A stretch of DNA of 64,000 nt from Domibacillus sp. PGB-M46 (GTDB lineage Bacteria > Bacillota > Bacilli > Bacillales > Domibacillaceae). Below are positions 1 through 10,102 of the stretch, piece after piece. A model generated the notes under the pieces. That model made no database searches, was not told the origin of the DNA, and saw nothing but the letters and a program-made list of their open reading frames with translations. The DNA lies in assembly GCF_022668875.1 (NCBI RefSeq), contig NZ_JAKGCR010000005.1, positions 62,001 to 126,000 on the forward strand, in the 5' to 3' direction. The stretch's first letter is position 1, and every line of letters begins with the position of its first letter. The translations under genes were made by a program, and so were the position numbers.

Positions 1-3
1 TTT

Positions 4-1722
4 ATGAAATTGGAAGCGCTATCAGCTGTACAGGGAAATTATAATTTAGCAGATTATGATCAAACGTATGCCTCTTTTGATTGGAAAGAAGCAGAGAAAG
101 CTTTTTCCTGGTCCCAGACAGGTAAAGTAAATGCGGCATATGAAGCGATTGACCGTCATGCCGAGTCTGGAAAAGGGGAAAAAGTGGCGCTTTATTACCG
201 GGATGCCAGCCGCAATGAGCAATACACGTTCGCAGAGATGAAAGCAAATACAAACAAAGCAGCCAATGTACTAAAGCAATACGGAGATCTTCAAAAAGGA
301 GATCGTGTCTTTATTTTTATGCCGCGTTCCCCGGAGCTCTATTTCGCAGCATTAGGGGCTATTAAAGCAGGCGCTATTGTAGGGCCGTTGTTTGAAGCAT
401 TTATGGAAGGCGCTGTGCGGGACCGTCTGGAAGACAGCGAGGCGCGCATGATTATTACGACGCCGGAGCTTGCAAGCCGTGTTCCAGTGGATGAGCTGCC
501 GAAACTGGAAAAAGTATTTATCGTGTCCGACAGCGTAGAAGAGGACGAAAAGCAAATAGATTTTATGCAAAAGTGGAAAGAAGCATCAGACCAGTTTGAG
601 ATTGAATGGGTAGACCGTCAAGATGGGATGCTGCTTCATTACACATCTGGTTCGACCGGAAAACCTAAAGGGGTTCTGCACGTACATAATGCAATGATTC
701 AGCAATATCAGACAGCCAAGTGGGTGCTTGACCTGCAGGAGAATGACGTTTACTGGTGTACAGCGGACCCGGGCTGGGTAACAGGTACAGCTTATGGCAT
801 TTTCGGCCCATGGCTGACAGGCTCTACAAACGTCATCGTTGGGGGACGCTTCAGTCCGGAGGCATGGTATGGAACGATTGAAGAGTATAAAGTAAGCGTA
901 TGGTACAGTGCGCCAACAGCTTTCCGCATGCTGATGGGCGCTGGTGACGAAGTTGTGAAAAAGTTTGATCTGTCGTCCCTGCGCCATATTTTAAGTGTAG
1001 GAGAGCCATTAAATCCGGAGGTTGTACGCTGGGGTAAAAAAGTTTTTGACCTTCGCATTCACGATACATGGTGGATGACAGAAACAGGCGCTCAAGTGAT
1101 TTGTAACTATCCGTCAATGGATATTCGCCCGGGGTCTATGGGTAAACCAATTCCTGGACTGAAAGCAGCGATTGTAGATGACCAGGGTAATGAGCTGCCG
1201 CCAAACCGAATGGGCAATCTGGCGATTAAAAAAGGCTGGCCGTCTATGATGGCGGCGATTTGGAACAATGAAGCCAAATACGAATCTTATTTTATGCCGG
1301 GTGACTGGTATGTATCCGGAGATTCCGCATACATGGATGAAGACGGTTATTTTTGGTTCCAAGGCCGCGTAGATGATGTCATTATGACAGCTGGTGAACG
1401 CGTCGGCCCATTTGAAGTAGAGAGCAAGCTTGTCGAGCATCCAGCTATTGCCGAAGCAGGTGTGATTGGAAAACCAGACCCGGTCCGGGGAGAAGTGATC
1501 AAAGCATTTATTGCGCTTCGTGACGGATATGAACAATCGGATGACTTAAAGGAAGAAATCCGCCAATTTGTTAAAACAGGCCTTGCGGCTCACGCTGCTC
1601 CACGTGAAATTGAGTTTCGTGACAAGCTTCCGAAAACACGCTCGGGCAAAATTATGCGCCGCGTCTTGAAAGCATGGGAGCTTGATCTGCCAACGGGCGA
1701 TTTATCGACGATGGAAGACTAA
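4..1722 (+). CDS. acsA: acetyl-CoA synthetase (acetate-CoA ligase)
   Basis: 572-residue AMP-forming synthetase that activates acetate to acetyl-CoA through an acetyl-adenylate in the cytosol; it lets the cell scavenge acetate. It matches B. subtilis AcsA closely along its whole length, including the C-terminal residues DLSTMED. The ATP-binding loop TSGSTGKPK lies at about residues 214-222, and the C-terminal catalytic lysine motif PKTRSGK ends at Lys549, the same position as the acetylation-controlled lysine of B. subtilis AcsA. The start ATG is only three bases inside the window, so its ribosome binding site and promoter (and any divergent acuABC) are outside. A terminator follows directly. 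Function is firm; regulation by acetylation is inferred from the family. Confidence 0.97.
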   Translation: MKLEALSAVQGNYNLADYDQTYASFDWKEAEKAFSWSQTGKVNAAYEAIDRHAESGKGEKVALYYRDASRNEQYTFAEMKANTNKAANVLKQYGDLQKGDRVFIFMPRSPELYFAALGAIKAGAIVGPLFEAFMEGAVRDRLEDSEARMIITTPELASRVPVDELPKLEKVFIVSDSVEEDEKQIDFMQKWKEASDQFEIEWVDRQDGMLLHYTSGSTGKPKGVLHVHNAMIQQYQTAKWVLDLQENDVYWCTADPGWVTGTAYGIFGPWLTGSTNVIVGGRFSPEAWYGTIEEYKVSVWYSAPTAFRMLMGAGDEVVKKFDLSSLRHILSVGEPLNPEVVRWGKKVFDLRIHDTWWMTETGAQVICNYPSMDIRPGSMGKPIPGLKAAIVDDQGNELPPNRMGNLAIKKGWPSMMAAIWNNEAKYESYFMPGDWYVSGDSAYMDEDGYFWFQGRVDDVIMTAGERVGPFEVESKLVEHPAIAEAGVIGKPDPVRGEVIKAFIALRDGYEQSDDLKEEIRQFVKTGLAAHAAPREIEFRDKLPKTRSGKIMRRVLKAWELDLPTGDLSTMED

Positions 1723-1734
1723 CAAGTTTGAACG

Positions 1735-1766
1735 GCTGCTCCGTAAAAAAGCGGAGCAGCTTTTTA
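1735..1766 (+). terminator. acsA intrinsic terminator
   Basis: A 9-bp stem (GCTGCTCCG with CGGAGCAGC) with an 8-base loop is followed by TTTTTAG. It sits 12 bases after the acsA stop codon and before the tyrS promoter. Confidence 0.9.
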
Positions 1767-1805
1767 GTGAAGCAGGGACATCACGTAACAAAAGACAATT
1801 TCCGT

Positions 1806-1834
1806 TTGACAAACAAAGTGGCGCAGGCTACAAT
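1806..1834 (+). promoter_or_regulatory. tyrS sigma-A promoter
   Basis: TTGACA (1806-1811), a 17-base spacer and TACAAT (1829-1834). It lies just upstream of the T-box leader, placing the transcript start near 1841. Confidence 0.8.
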
Positions 1835-1841
1835 GTGTGTT

Positions 1842-3368
<1,527 letters not shown>

Positions 3369-3390
3369 TCAATAACGTGCATATGCATTC

Positions 3391-3427
3391 AAAAAACCGT
3401 CACGCAAAAGGGACGGTTTTTTTGCTT
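3391..3427 (+). terminator. tyrS intrinsic terminator
   Basis: AAAACCGTC pairs with GGACGGTTTT and is followed by a T tract, 25 bases after the tyrS stop. Confidence 0.88.
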
Positions 3428-3530
3428 TTTCGATCGATAAATAGAGATTACTGTTTTATGGTAAAATAAAGAGAAGAGAAAACTAAGAGTCAATCCATTT
3501 TGTGATGAAGTCAGGGAGTAATTATATCAG

Positions 3531-4745
3531 ATGAATACATATTTTAATTTAAAAAGAAACTATTATATTGGAATGGGATTTGTAATAGCAGCCATGATAA
3601 CAGGATTATTGTGGGGAAATCCTCATTTTCATCAAATGGATTCAACTTTTACGATGCATATGCTTCTTGTAGCCGCAGTTTCTTTGTGCCTTCTCATGTA
3701 TCCTGCTTTTCAAAACCGGGTGATGAAAACTGTGCTCATTTCGGCAGCCATCGCTTATTTTTATACGATTTTCTTCCTTTATCCAGATACGTGGTCTACG
3801 TTTATTTACATTTGTTTGATTCCGGCTATCTCCATTTTATTCTTTGATCCAAAACTTTTTTATTTAACGCTGTTTATGAACACGGCCGCTATTACAAGTA
3901 TTGTGAGTTATGTCATGATTACTCAAAAAGGCGGACTGTATGTTTTAATGAAGCAGGATCTGATCGGAAATATGATTAACTTTTTCGGCAGCCAGATTAT
4001 CTTGTGCCTTCTTTTTTATCTGACCTACTTACGAATTAAAAAACAGCGTCTTTATTATGAACAAATTCAGCAGGCGGAGCGAATTAAAACAGCCGGACAA
4101 TTAGCGGCTGCAGTTGCACATGAAATAAGAAATCCGCTAACGGTCGTAAAAGGATTTTTACAGCTGTATGAACAAGACTCTTCATACAATGAAGAAGCAA
4201 AAAAGCACTTTGCTTTAATGATAGATGAGCTCGATACGGCGGAGGAAGTAATCTCTCAATTTTTATCGCTTTCTGCGCCAAGCAAAGAAGTGAGTATGGA
4301 AAAAATAAAGATAAAAGAAAGTCTCTATAGTGTAGTGGGCCTGCTCCATTCATATGGCCTGCTTCATGCAAACCGGATTGAGTTAGAAGCGGAGGAAGAG
4401 TGTATGATTGCGGCCAATCAAATAGAATTCAAGCAATTATGTATTAATCTCATTAAAAATGCGATAGAAGCGTCTGAAGAAGGTCATTCTGTACTTGTTC
4501 GGGCAAAACGGGTTAAACAGAACGTAGAAATCTGCATTATTGATCATGGAAAGGGCATGTCCGAAACGGAAATTCAATCACTGGGCACTCCTTTTTATTC
4601 ATTAAAAAGCAAAGGAACCGGCCTTGGCTTAATGATTTGCTTCAATATCGTGAAAAAATATAAAGGAACGATCCGTTTTCAAAGTGTAAAAGAAAAAGGA
4701 ACAACAGTAACGATTCAATTTCCTTTGTATGAAGAGATGATATAA
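3531..4745 (+). CDS. orphan membrane sensor histidine kinase, KinB-like
   Basis: 404 residues. The N-terminal 165 residues are strongly hydrophobic and read as about six membrane segments with very short loops, so there is no extracytoplasmic sensor domain. A HisKA dimerisation region follows with the phospho-acceptor His197 in AHEIRNPLTVVKGF, then an HATPase domain with N box (NLIKNAIEAS), G1 box (DHGKGM) and G2 box (GTGLGL). The layout and H-box wording resemble the B. subtilis sporulation kinase KinB, which phosphorylates Spo0F. No response regulator is adjacent, as expected for a phosphorelay kinase. The exact signal and partner are not visible; a role in sporulation entry is inference. 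Confidence 0.85.
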   Translation: MNTYFNLKRNYYIGMGFVIAAMITGLLWGNPHFHQMDSTFTMHMLLVAAVSLCLLMYPAFQNRVMKTVLISAAIAYFYTIFFLYPDTWSTFIYICLIPAISILFFDPKLFYLTLFMNTAAITSIVSYVMITQKGGLYVLMKQDLIGNMINFFGSQIILCLLFYLTYLRIKKQRLYYEQIQQAERIKTAGQLAAAVAHEIRNPLTVVKGFLQLYEQDSSYNEEAKKHFALMIDELDTAEEVISQFLSLSAPSKEVSMEKIKIKESLYSVVGLLHSYGLLHANRIELEAEEECMIAANQIEFKQLCINLIKNAIEASEEGHSVLVRAKRVKQNVEICIIDHGKGMSETEIQSLGTPFYSLKSKGTGLGLMICFNIVKKYKGTIRFQSVKEKGTTVTIQFPLYEEMI

Positions 4746-4761
4746 ATCTATTGAGCATAAA

Positions 4762-4797
4762 AAAACACCAGCTGTTATATATAACAGCTGGTGTTTT
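4762..4797. terminator. bidirectional terminator between kinase gene and rpsD
   Basis: A long symmetrical hairpin (AACACCAGCTGTTAT with its complement) flanked by A and T runs lies between two convergent genes and can serve both strands. Confidence 0.85.
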
Positions 4798-4821
4798 GCG
4801 TAAAACCATAAAGCGATAAAA

Positions 4822-5424
4822 TTAACGAGAGTAGAACTCTACGATAAGCGCTTCGTTGATTTCTGCTGGAAGTTCAGAACGCTCTGGAAGACGAGTGAAC
4901 GTACCTTCAAGTTTATCAGCATCAAACGTCAAGTAGTCAGGTACGAAGTTGTTTACTTCTACTGCTTCCTTGATGATTGAGAAGTTGCTTGATTTTTCGC
5001 GAACGCCGATTGTTTGGCCAATTTTCACTTGGTATGATGGAATGTCAAGACGTTTTCCATCAACTGTGATGTGACCATGGTTAACAAGCTGACGAGCTTG
5101 ACGACGAGTGCGGGCAAGACCTAAACGGTATACAAGGTTGTCAAGACGTGATTCAAGAAGAATCATGAAGTTTTCACCGTATACGCCTTTTAGTTTACCA
5201 GCGCGGTCAAACAAGTTACGGAATTGACGCTCAGTCACGCCGTACATGTGACGAAGTTTTTGTTTTTCTTGAAGTTGTTGTCCGTATTCAGACATCTTTT
5301 TACGCTGGTTCGGGCCGTGTGGACCTGGAGCGTAAGGGCGTTTTTCGATTTCTTTACCTGTACCGCTAAGAGAAATGCCTAGACGGCGGGAAATTTTCCA
5401 GCTTGGACCTGTGTAACGAGCCAT
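4822..5424 (-). CDS. rpsD: 30S ribosomal protein S4
   Basis: 200-residue primary 16S rRNA-binding protein of the small-subunit body. The product begins [23 protein letters not shown] and carries the S4 RNA-binding domain at about residues 90-155 ([14 protein letters not shown]...HITVDGKR). The start has a good ribosome binding site (GGAGGAGTC upstream). As in B. subtilis, rpsD lies alone near tyrS rather than in the alpha operon, and it is preceded by a leader of about 200 bases, consistent with S4 autoregulation at this transcript. Confidence 0.97.
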   Translation of the reverse strand: MARYTGPSWKISRRLGISLSGTGKEIEKRPYAPGPHGPNQRKKMSEYGQQLQEKQKLRHMYGVTERQFRNLFDRAGKLKGVYGENFMILLESRLDNLVYRLGLARTRRQARQLVNHGHITVDGKRLDIPSYQVKIGQTIGVREKSSNFSIIKEAVEVNNFVPDYLTFDADKLEGTFTRLPERSELPAEINEALIVEFYSR

Positions 5425-5622
5425 TGAATGACTCCTCCTTCTGTGTTTTTATTTTGTTGTAAAATAAAAACCGGTGTGAATAACTGCCAGCACATTTTGT
5501 TTTCATGCACCATCGCCCTGCAGCAACGGGTTACACGATGCCCCTTTTCCAGATTGATACCGGATAAAGAAACAAAATGACATCTAAACAGCGAACACAT
5601 AGGCTGCATTTATTTTACACAA
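5425..5622 (-). promoter_or_regulatory. rpsD long 5' leader (candidate S4 autoregulatory RNA)
   Basis: About 195 bases between the rpsD promoter and its start codon contain no credible gene on the minus strand (an overlapping 76-codon frame is antisense in style and unlike any protein I know). B. subtilis rpsD is known to be repressed by S4 through its leader; this leader is of suitable length, but I did not derive a specific pseudoknot, so the functional assignment is inference. Confidence 0.45.
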
Positions 5623-5627
5623 AGAAT

Positions 5628-5656
5628 AGTATATAACGTGCCTATTATAGTGTCAA
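5628..5656 (-). promoter_or_regulatory. rpsD sigma-A promoter
   Basis: On the minus strand TTGACA (5656-5651), a 17-base spacer and TATACT (5633-5628). This is close to consensus, as expected for a ribosomal protein gene. Confidence 0.8.
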
Positions 5657-5663
5657 CCTTTTC

Positions 5664-6149
5664 TTATAAAAAGCGGACGAGTATTTCGGCAAACTGAACG
5701 AGTCCTTCTTCATCCGCTTCGTCAAAGCGGTTTGTTTCCGGACTGTCAATATCGAGCACACCCAGCAGCTCGCCATCTTTGATTAAAGGAACGACAATTT
5801 CAGACCGGGATGCGGCGTCACAGGCGATGTGTCCCGGAAATGCATGTACATCTTCAATGCGAAGTGTTTTTCGCTCAGCAGCAGCAGTTCCGCATACGCC
5901 TTTGCCGAACGGAATACGGACGCAGGCAGGAAGCCCCTGGAAAGGCCCAAGCACGAGTCCGTTTTTGTTTTCATCAAGTACGTAAAAACCAACCCAGTTA
6001 ATCCGGGGAAGGAATTGGCCAAGAAGAGCCGACGCATTGGCTAAATTGGCAATCGTATTTGTTTCTCCTGTCAGCAGTGCTTCTAACTGCTTATTTACAA
6101 GTGAATATTGTTCTGGTTTTGTTCCAGAGTAAGCGGCGGTTTGAAACAT
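5664..6149 (-). CDS. ytsP: free methionine-R-sulfoxide reductase (GAF domain)
   Basis: 161-residue single GAF-domain protein that reduces free L-methionine-(R)-sulfoxide with thioredoxin. Three cysteines, Cys76, Cys86 and Cys110, have the spacing (10 and 24 residues) of the three redox cysteines of E. coli fRMsr (Cys84, Cys94, Cys118), which makes the enzymatic role likely rather than mere ligand sensing. It follows hisJ with only two bases between the genes, so they form one transcript, as in B. subtilis (ytsP). Confidence 0.92.
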   Translation of the reverse strand: MFQTAAYSGTKPEQYSLVNKQLEALLTGETNTIANLANASALLGQFLPRINWVGFYVLDENKNGLVLGPFQGLPACVRIPFGKGVCGTAAAERKTLRIEDVHAFPGHIACDAASRSEIVVPLIKDGELLGVLDIDSPETNRFDEADEEGLVQFAEILVRFL

Positions 6150-6151
6150 AT

Positions 6152-6967
6152 TTAAACACTTCCTTCTATTATAATAGTACGGTCAATTTGCTCTAAACCC
6201 TGACCAATGCCGGCAGCCGCGTGAGCATCTGATCCGTAAACGAGCGGAATACCGAGCGAATGGGCGGCACGGGCAATATCAAGAGGAGGATATGTTTCAC
6301 CGCAAAGCGGTTTAACAAATCCGGCCCCGTTATAATCAAGCGAATAATTGGCCTGTTTAATGGCCTGCAGCAAGCGGTTTATATGCGGCTCGAACGATGT
6401 TGTGCACGGATATAGGAGCTGAAATTTACGCGCAAGCGTAATATGTCCAATTCGGGTTGGCTTAAAAACCCCGAGATTCGCTTGTACAGACTTCAATACG
6501 GTATCATAGTATAATTCATAGATAAATTCAATCGATCCGGCTTCTTTTATGATTCGTCCAAATTCTTCTTCACTGAAGTCGACGCAGACAAATCGTTCGT
6601 TCAACGGAAGAAAATGAACGGATAAAATCGCATCATCTAAAAAGGGACCGTATTCTGCTAGAAATTGAGTGGTTTCTTCTTCGAAACCTGTGATGAAATC
6701 CACTTCCAGACCGGTATGGATGGTAAGAGAAGAGGAATATTGCTTTTTCGCGTTTTCCACTTCTTTTAAATACTGTTCAAGGTCGCTTTTTCGCATAGAA
6801 CTGTCCCGGTTTGGTGCAGGGTCTATAAAGTGGTCCGGCAGCGGCGCGTGTTCTGTAAACGTAATTTCTGAAAAGCCAAGCTCAAGTGCACGCTCAATAT
6901 ACTGATCTAATGAATCGGTTGAGCCGTGCGGGCAGTATCGTGTATGAATATGTCCGTCTCTAAGCAT
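6152..6967 (-). CDS. hisJ: histidinol-phosphatase, PHP family
   Basis: 271-residue PHP-fold phosphatase that removes phosphate from histidinol phosphate, the penultimate step of histidine synthesis. The metal-binding HxH motif is at His6-His8 (DGHIHTRYCPHG), with later PHP motifs FTEHAPLP, GLEVDF, SVHFLPL, GHITLARKF and YGSDAHA. A Shine-Dalgarno AAAGGAG precedes the ATG. It is unlinked to a his operon, as in B. subtilis, and it is the first gene of a two-gene unit with ytsP, divergent from ezrA. Confidence 0.94.
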   Translation of the reverse strand: MLRDGHIHTRYCPHGSTDSLDQYIERALELGFSEITFTEHAPLPDHFIDPAPNRDSSMRKSDLEQYLKEVENAKKQYSSSLTIHTGLEVDFITGFEEETTQFLAEYGPFLDDAILSVHFLPLNERFVCVDFSEEEFGRIIKEAGSIEFIYELYYDTVLKSVQANLGVFKPTRIGHITLARKFQLLYPCTTSFEPHINRLLQAIKQANYSLDYNGAGFVKPLCGETYPPLDIARAAHSLGIPLVYGSDAHAAAGIGQGLEQIDRTIIIEGSV

Positions 6968-7178
6968 GCGAAAAAACTCCTTTTTCTTTTAAAAAGTACT
7001 TATTTTGACATTTTTTTGCGAAAACCTGCTTAAAAAAACGTAAGTTCCCATTAAAAATGTGGACAATCATGCTATTATTAATGATAGTGAAATTATACGC
7101 AATTGACTGAAAGGACGCAATGAGGCGTTTTCTTTCTATACATACTATTTATTCGTGGTTACGAGGGGGCTTATGAGG

Positions 7179-8870
7179 GTGGAATTTGTCATTGGAGCGA
7201 TCATTGTCGTACTTGTTTTTTTCATCTATACGCTGATGAATAAGAAAAAAAACAGGGCTGAAATCGATCGGCTGGATATGAAGAAAACAGAACTGCTTCA
7301 CCGGCCGGTTCATGAAGAGCTGGCTAAAGTAAAAAGACTTAATATGACAGGGCAGACAGAGGCTCTGTTCGATAGATGGCGCACCGAATGGGACGAGGTC
7401 GTAACCATCGATCTTCCGGCTGTGGATGAAAAGCTTTTTCTTTCAGAAGAGCAGACGGATAAATTTCGATTTGGCGCCGCCAAAAAAACAAATAATGAGA
7501 TTGAAAGCCGCCTCCATCAAATTGAAAAAAAAGTAAATAATATTTTATCGGAACTCGATCAGCTGGTTGGAAGTGAGGAAAAAAACCGGTCCGAAGGTGA
7601 AGACATGCACACACGCCAGCGTGAAGCGAGAAAAAGACTGCTTGCTCATCGTCACACTTTTGGCAAAGCGGCATCCGTGCTTGAGGTGCAGCTTGAAGTG
7701 CTTGCAGGCCGTTTTGAAAAGTTCGCCGATTTAACAGAAGAAGGCAACTATCTTGAAGCGCGGGAGCTGTTAATGGAAATTCAAGCGGAAATGGATGCGA
7801 TGGAGCATAAGATGTCGCGCATTCCTATTTTAATGACAGAGGTAAACCATACGCTTCCGGCTCAATTATCGGAAATTGAGCATGGCTATAAGGAAATGAA
7901 GCAGGACGGCTATCTGCTCGATCATTTACAGATTGAAAAAGAAACAGCTGCTTTAAAAGAAGAGCTGAGCCGCGGACGCGAACTTCTTTTGAAAACAGAA
8001 GTAGGAGAAACAGAGCTTATTGTGTCCGATGCCAGAGACAGTATAGAATTTTTCTATGATCTGCTTGAAAAAGAAGTGATGGCCAAGCATCAAGTGTTAA
8101 AAGATGAAGGTGAAACAGGTACGGCTATTGCCGGGATCAGTGACCAGAACGAGGAGCTGCTTGAAGAAACCGATCTCGTGAAACAAAGCTATCAGCTCAG
8201 CGGAGAAGAATCGGATGTGCCGAAACGGCTAAAAGAGGAAATTTACCATCTTGAGAAACAATATGAAATTTTACACGGGCGCATTCAAGAAGAAAAAACG
8301 GCTTATTCGTTCCTTCATGATGAATTAAAAGAAATCCAGGTCCGTATCGCCGAAATGAAAAAAGAGCAACAGGGCTTTGCTGCTTTCCTTCAAACGCTTC
8401 GAAAAGACGAGGTAGAGGCGGCAGAGGAACTGTACGGACTCAGAAACCGGCTTCAGCAGATTATGCGGAAAGTAAAGCAAAGCAATCTGCCGGATATCCC
8501 AGATTATTACCGGGAAATGAGTGAAGATGCGCGTGTACGTATTCAGCAGACGAATACACATTTGAATGAAAAACCGTTAAATATGAAAGCGGTGCGGGAA
8601 CAGCTGGATGCAGCAAGTGCCTCGATTGATCATCTTGCTAATAAAACAGACGAGCTGATTGACCAAGTGGCGCTGGCAGAACGAATGATTCAGTTTGGCA
8701 ACCGGTACCGCCGCACTCATCCTGCTGTGGAACCTAAACTGAATGAAGCCGAGCTCGCTTTTCGCCAGGCAGATTACAGTAAAGCATTGGAACTGTGCGC
8801 GACAGCGATCGACAGGGTGGATTCCAAAGGACTCAAAAAGTTTGATGCCCAGTTCAAACAAGAACAATGA
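7179..8870 (+). CDS. ezrA: septation ring formation regulator EzrA
   Basis: Membrane-anchored cell-division protein that binds FtsZ, restrains Z-ring formation away from mid-cell and helps recruit divisome and wall enzymes. One N-terminal membrane helix (about residues 3-20, starting EFVIGAIIVV) is followed by a long acidic, coiled-coil cytoplasmic part to residue 563, with a conserved QFGNRYR motif near the C-terminus. I chose the GTG at 7179: the run GAGGGGG (7163-7169) lies 9 bases upstream and the family begins MEFVIG. An ATG at 7173 and a GTG at 7155 are in frame but badly spaced. Divergent from hisJ. Confidence 0.94.
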   Translation: MEFVIGAIIVVLVFFIYTLMNKKKNRAEIDRLDMKKTELLHRPVHEELAKVKRLNMTGQTEALFDRWRTEWDEVVTIDLPAVDEKLFLSEEQTDKFRFGAAKKTNNEIESRLHQIEKKVNNILSELDQLVGSEEKNRSEGEDMHTRQREARKRLLAHRHTFGKAASVLEVQLEVLAGRFEKFADLTEEGNYLEARELLMEIQAEMDAMEHKMSRIPILMTEVNHTLPAQLSEIEHGYKEMKQDGYLLDHLQIEKETAALKEELSRGRELLLKTEVGETELIVSDARDSIEFFYDLLEKEVMAKHQVLKDEGETGTAIAGISDQNEELLEETDLVKQSYQLSGEESDVPKRLKEEIYHLEKQYEILHGRIQEEKTAYSFLHDELKEIQVRIAEMKKEQQGFAAFLQTLRKDEVEAAEELYGLRNRLQQIMRKVKQSNLPDIPDYYREMSEDARVRIQQTNTHLNEKPLNMKAVREQLDAASASIDHLANKTDELIDQVALAERMIQFGNRYRRTHPAVEPKLNEAELAFRQADYSKALELCATAIDRVDSKGLKKFDAQFKQEQ

Positions 8871-8878
8871 TAATGCAG

Positions 8879-8910
8879 AGCCGCCTCGAGAAAAAGAGGC
8901 GGCTTTTTCT
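8879..8910 (+). terminator. ezrA intrinsic terminator
   Basis: GCCGCCTC pairs with GAGGCGGC around an 8-base loop, then TTTTTC, starting 9 bases past the ezrA stop. Confidence 0.88.
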
Positions 8911-8959
8911 GACTCAATATGCTAACATGGATAGGTAAAAAAAATGAGGAGCAGCGCCT

Positions 8960-10102
8960 ATGATCTATTTCGACAACAGTGCGACAACGATGCCCGATGA
9001 TTCGGTGCTCGAGACATTTATAAAAGCAAGCAAGCGTTTCTTCGCCAATCCGTCTTCTCTTCATCATGCAGGCATGGAGGCAGAACGATTTCTTCAAAAA
9101 GCGCGTACTCAAGTGGCTTCGCTCTGTGGAGTGTCAGCGCCCGAAATTATTTTTACGTCGGGCGGTACAGAATCCAATAACCTGGCGATCAAAGGAGCGG
9201 CACAGTTCTACAAGGGCAGGGGACGGCACATCGTCACGACTCAAATTGAGCATCCTTCTGTTTTTGAGGCATGCCGCGATCTTGAACAGGAAGGATTTCG
9301 AGTGACGTATGTAAAGCCGTCAGCAAACGGGGTTGTGACGCCGGCGGATATTGAGCAGGCGATAACAGATGAAACGATTTTAGTTTCTGTTATGCACGTG
9401 AACAATGAAACGGGTGCGGTGCAGCCCATCCAGGAGATCGGCCGTATTATCCAGCAGCATCCGCAAACACTATTTCATGTAGATGCTGTTCAGGGGTTCG
9501 GCAAAGTGCCGCTTAACCTGGAGGGTTGGGGTGTTCACCTCATGTCTGTATCCGGTCATAAGCTGCATGGATTAAATGGCACAGGCTTTTTATTTAAAAA
9601 GCACGGTATCCACCTTGCTCCTTTGCTTTCGGGCGGCGGGCAGGAAAGCGGCTTCCGAAGCGGTACAGAGCATACGGCTGGAGCAGCTTCACTGGCAAAA
9701 GCCGTTCGTATGGCGTTTGAGTCGGATATGGAACCGGTGCGGCACATCACCGAATGGCTGTATCATGAACTGGAAAAACGTCCGTGGGTAAACATCCATA
9801 CTCCGGTTGCTCAGTCAGCTCCACATATTTTAAGTTTATCTTTTCCTGGTTTAAAGGGGGAAGTTCTTGTACATGCCCTTGAACAGGAAGAAGTGATTGT
9901 TTCAACGACCAGCGCCTGTTCTTCGAAGCTCGCAAAGCCAAGCCGGGTGCTTCAGGCGATGGGCATCAGCAGCGAACTTGCGGCTTCGGCAATTCGCATC
10001 AGCTTGTCATCCCGCAATACGATGAAGGAAGCTGAACAATTTATCGAAGCGTTGGACCGCGTCGTTCCAACGCTCGCAAAAAAAAGGAATGAACGAACAT
10101 GA
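8960..10102 (+). CDS. cysteine desulfurase (NifS/IscS family) paired with ThiI
   Basis: 380-residue PLP enzyme that takes sulfur from cysteine as an enzyme persulfide. The PLP lysine is Lys201 in SGHKLHG and the persulfide cysteine is Cys320 in TTSACSSK, on a short loop typical of this class. It overlaps thiI by four bases (ATGA), so the two are co-translated; in B. subtilis the equivalent gene (nifZ) supplies sulfur to ThiI for 4-thiouridine in tRNA. The neighbour therefore points to tRNA thiolation rather than general Fe-S assembly. The start has SD GAGGAG. Confidence 0.93.
   Translation: MIYFDNSATTMPDDSVLETFIKASKRFFANPSSLHHAGMEAERFLQKARTQVASLCGVSAPEIIFTSGGTESNNLAIKGAAQFYKGRGRHIVTTQIEHPSVFEACRDLEQEGFRVTYVKPSANGVVTPADIEQAITDETILVSVMHVNNETGAVQPIQEIGRIIQQHPQTLFHVDAVQGFGKVPLNLEGWGVHLMSVSGHKLHGLNGTGFLFKKHGIHLAPLLSGGGQESGFRSGTEHTAGAASLAKAVRMAFESDMEPVRHITEWLYHELEKRPWVNIHTPVAQSAPHILSLSFPGLKGEVLVHALEQEEVIVSTTSACSSKLAKPSRVLQAMGISSELAASAIRISLSSRNTMKEAEQFIEALDRVVPTLAKKRNERT

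Noticed and set aside
5379-5609. 76-codon open frame in the rpsD leader
   Set aside because: It lies in the untranslated leader, overlaps the rpsD start in another frame and has no ribosome binding site.
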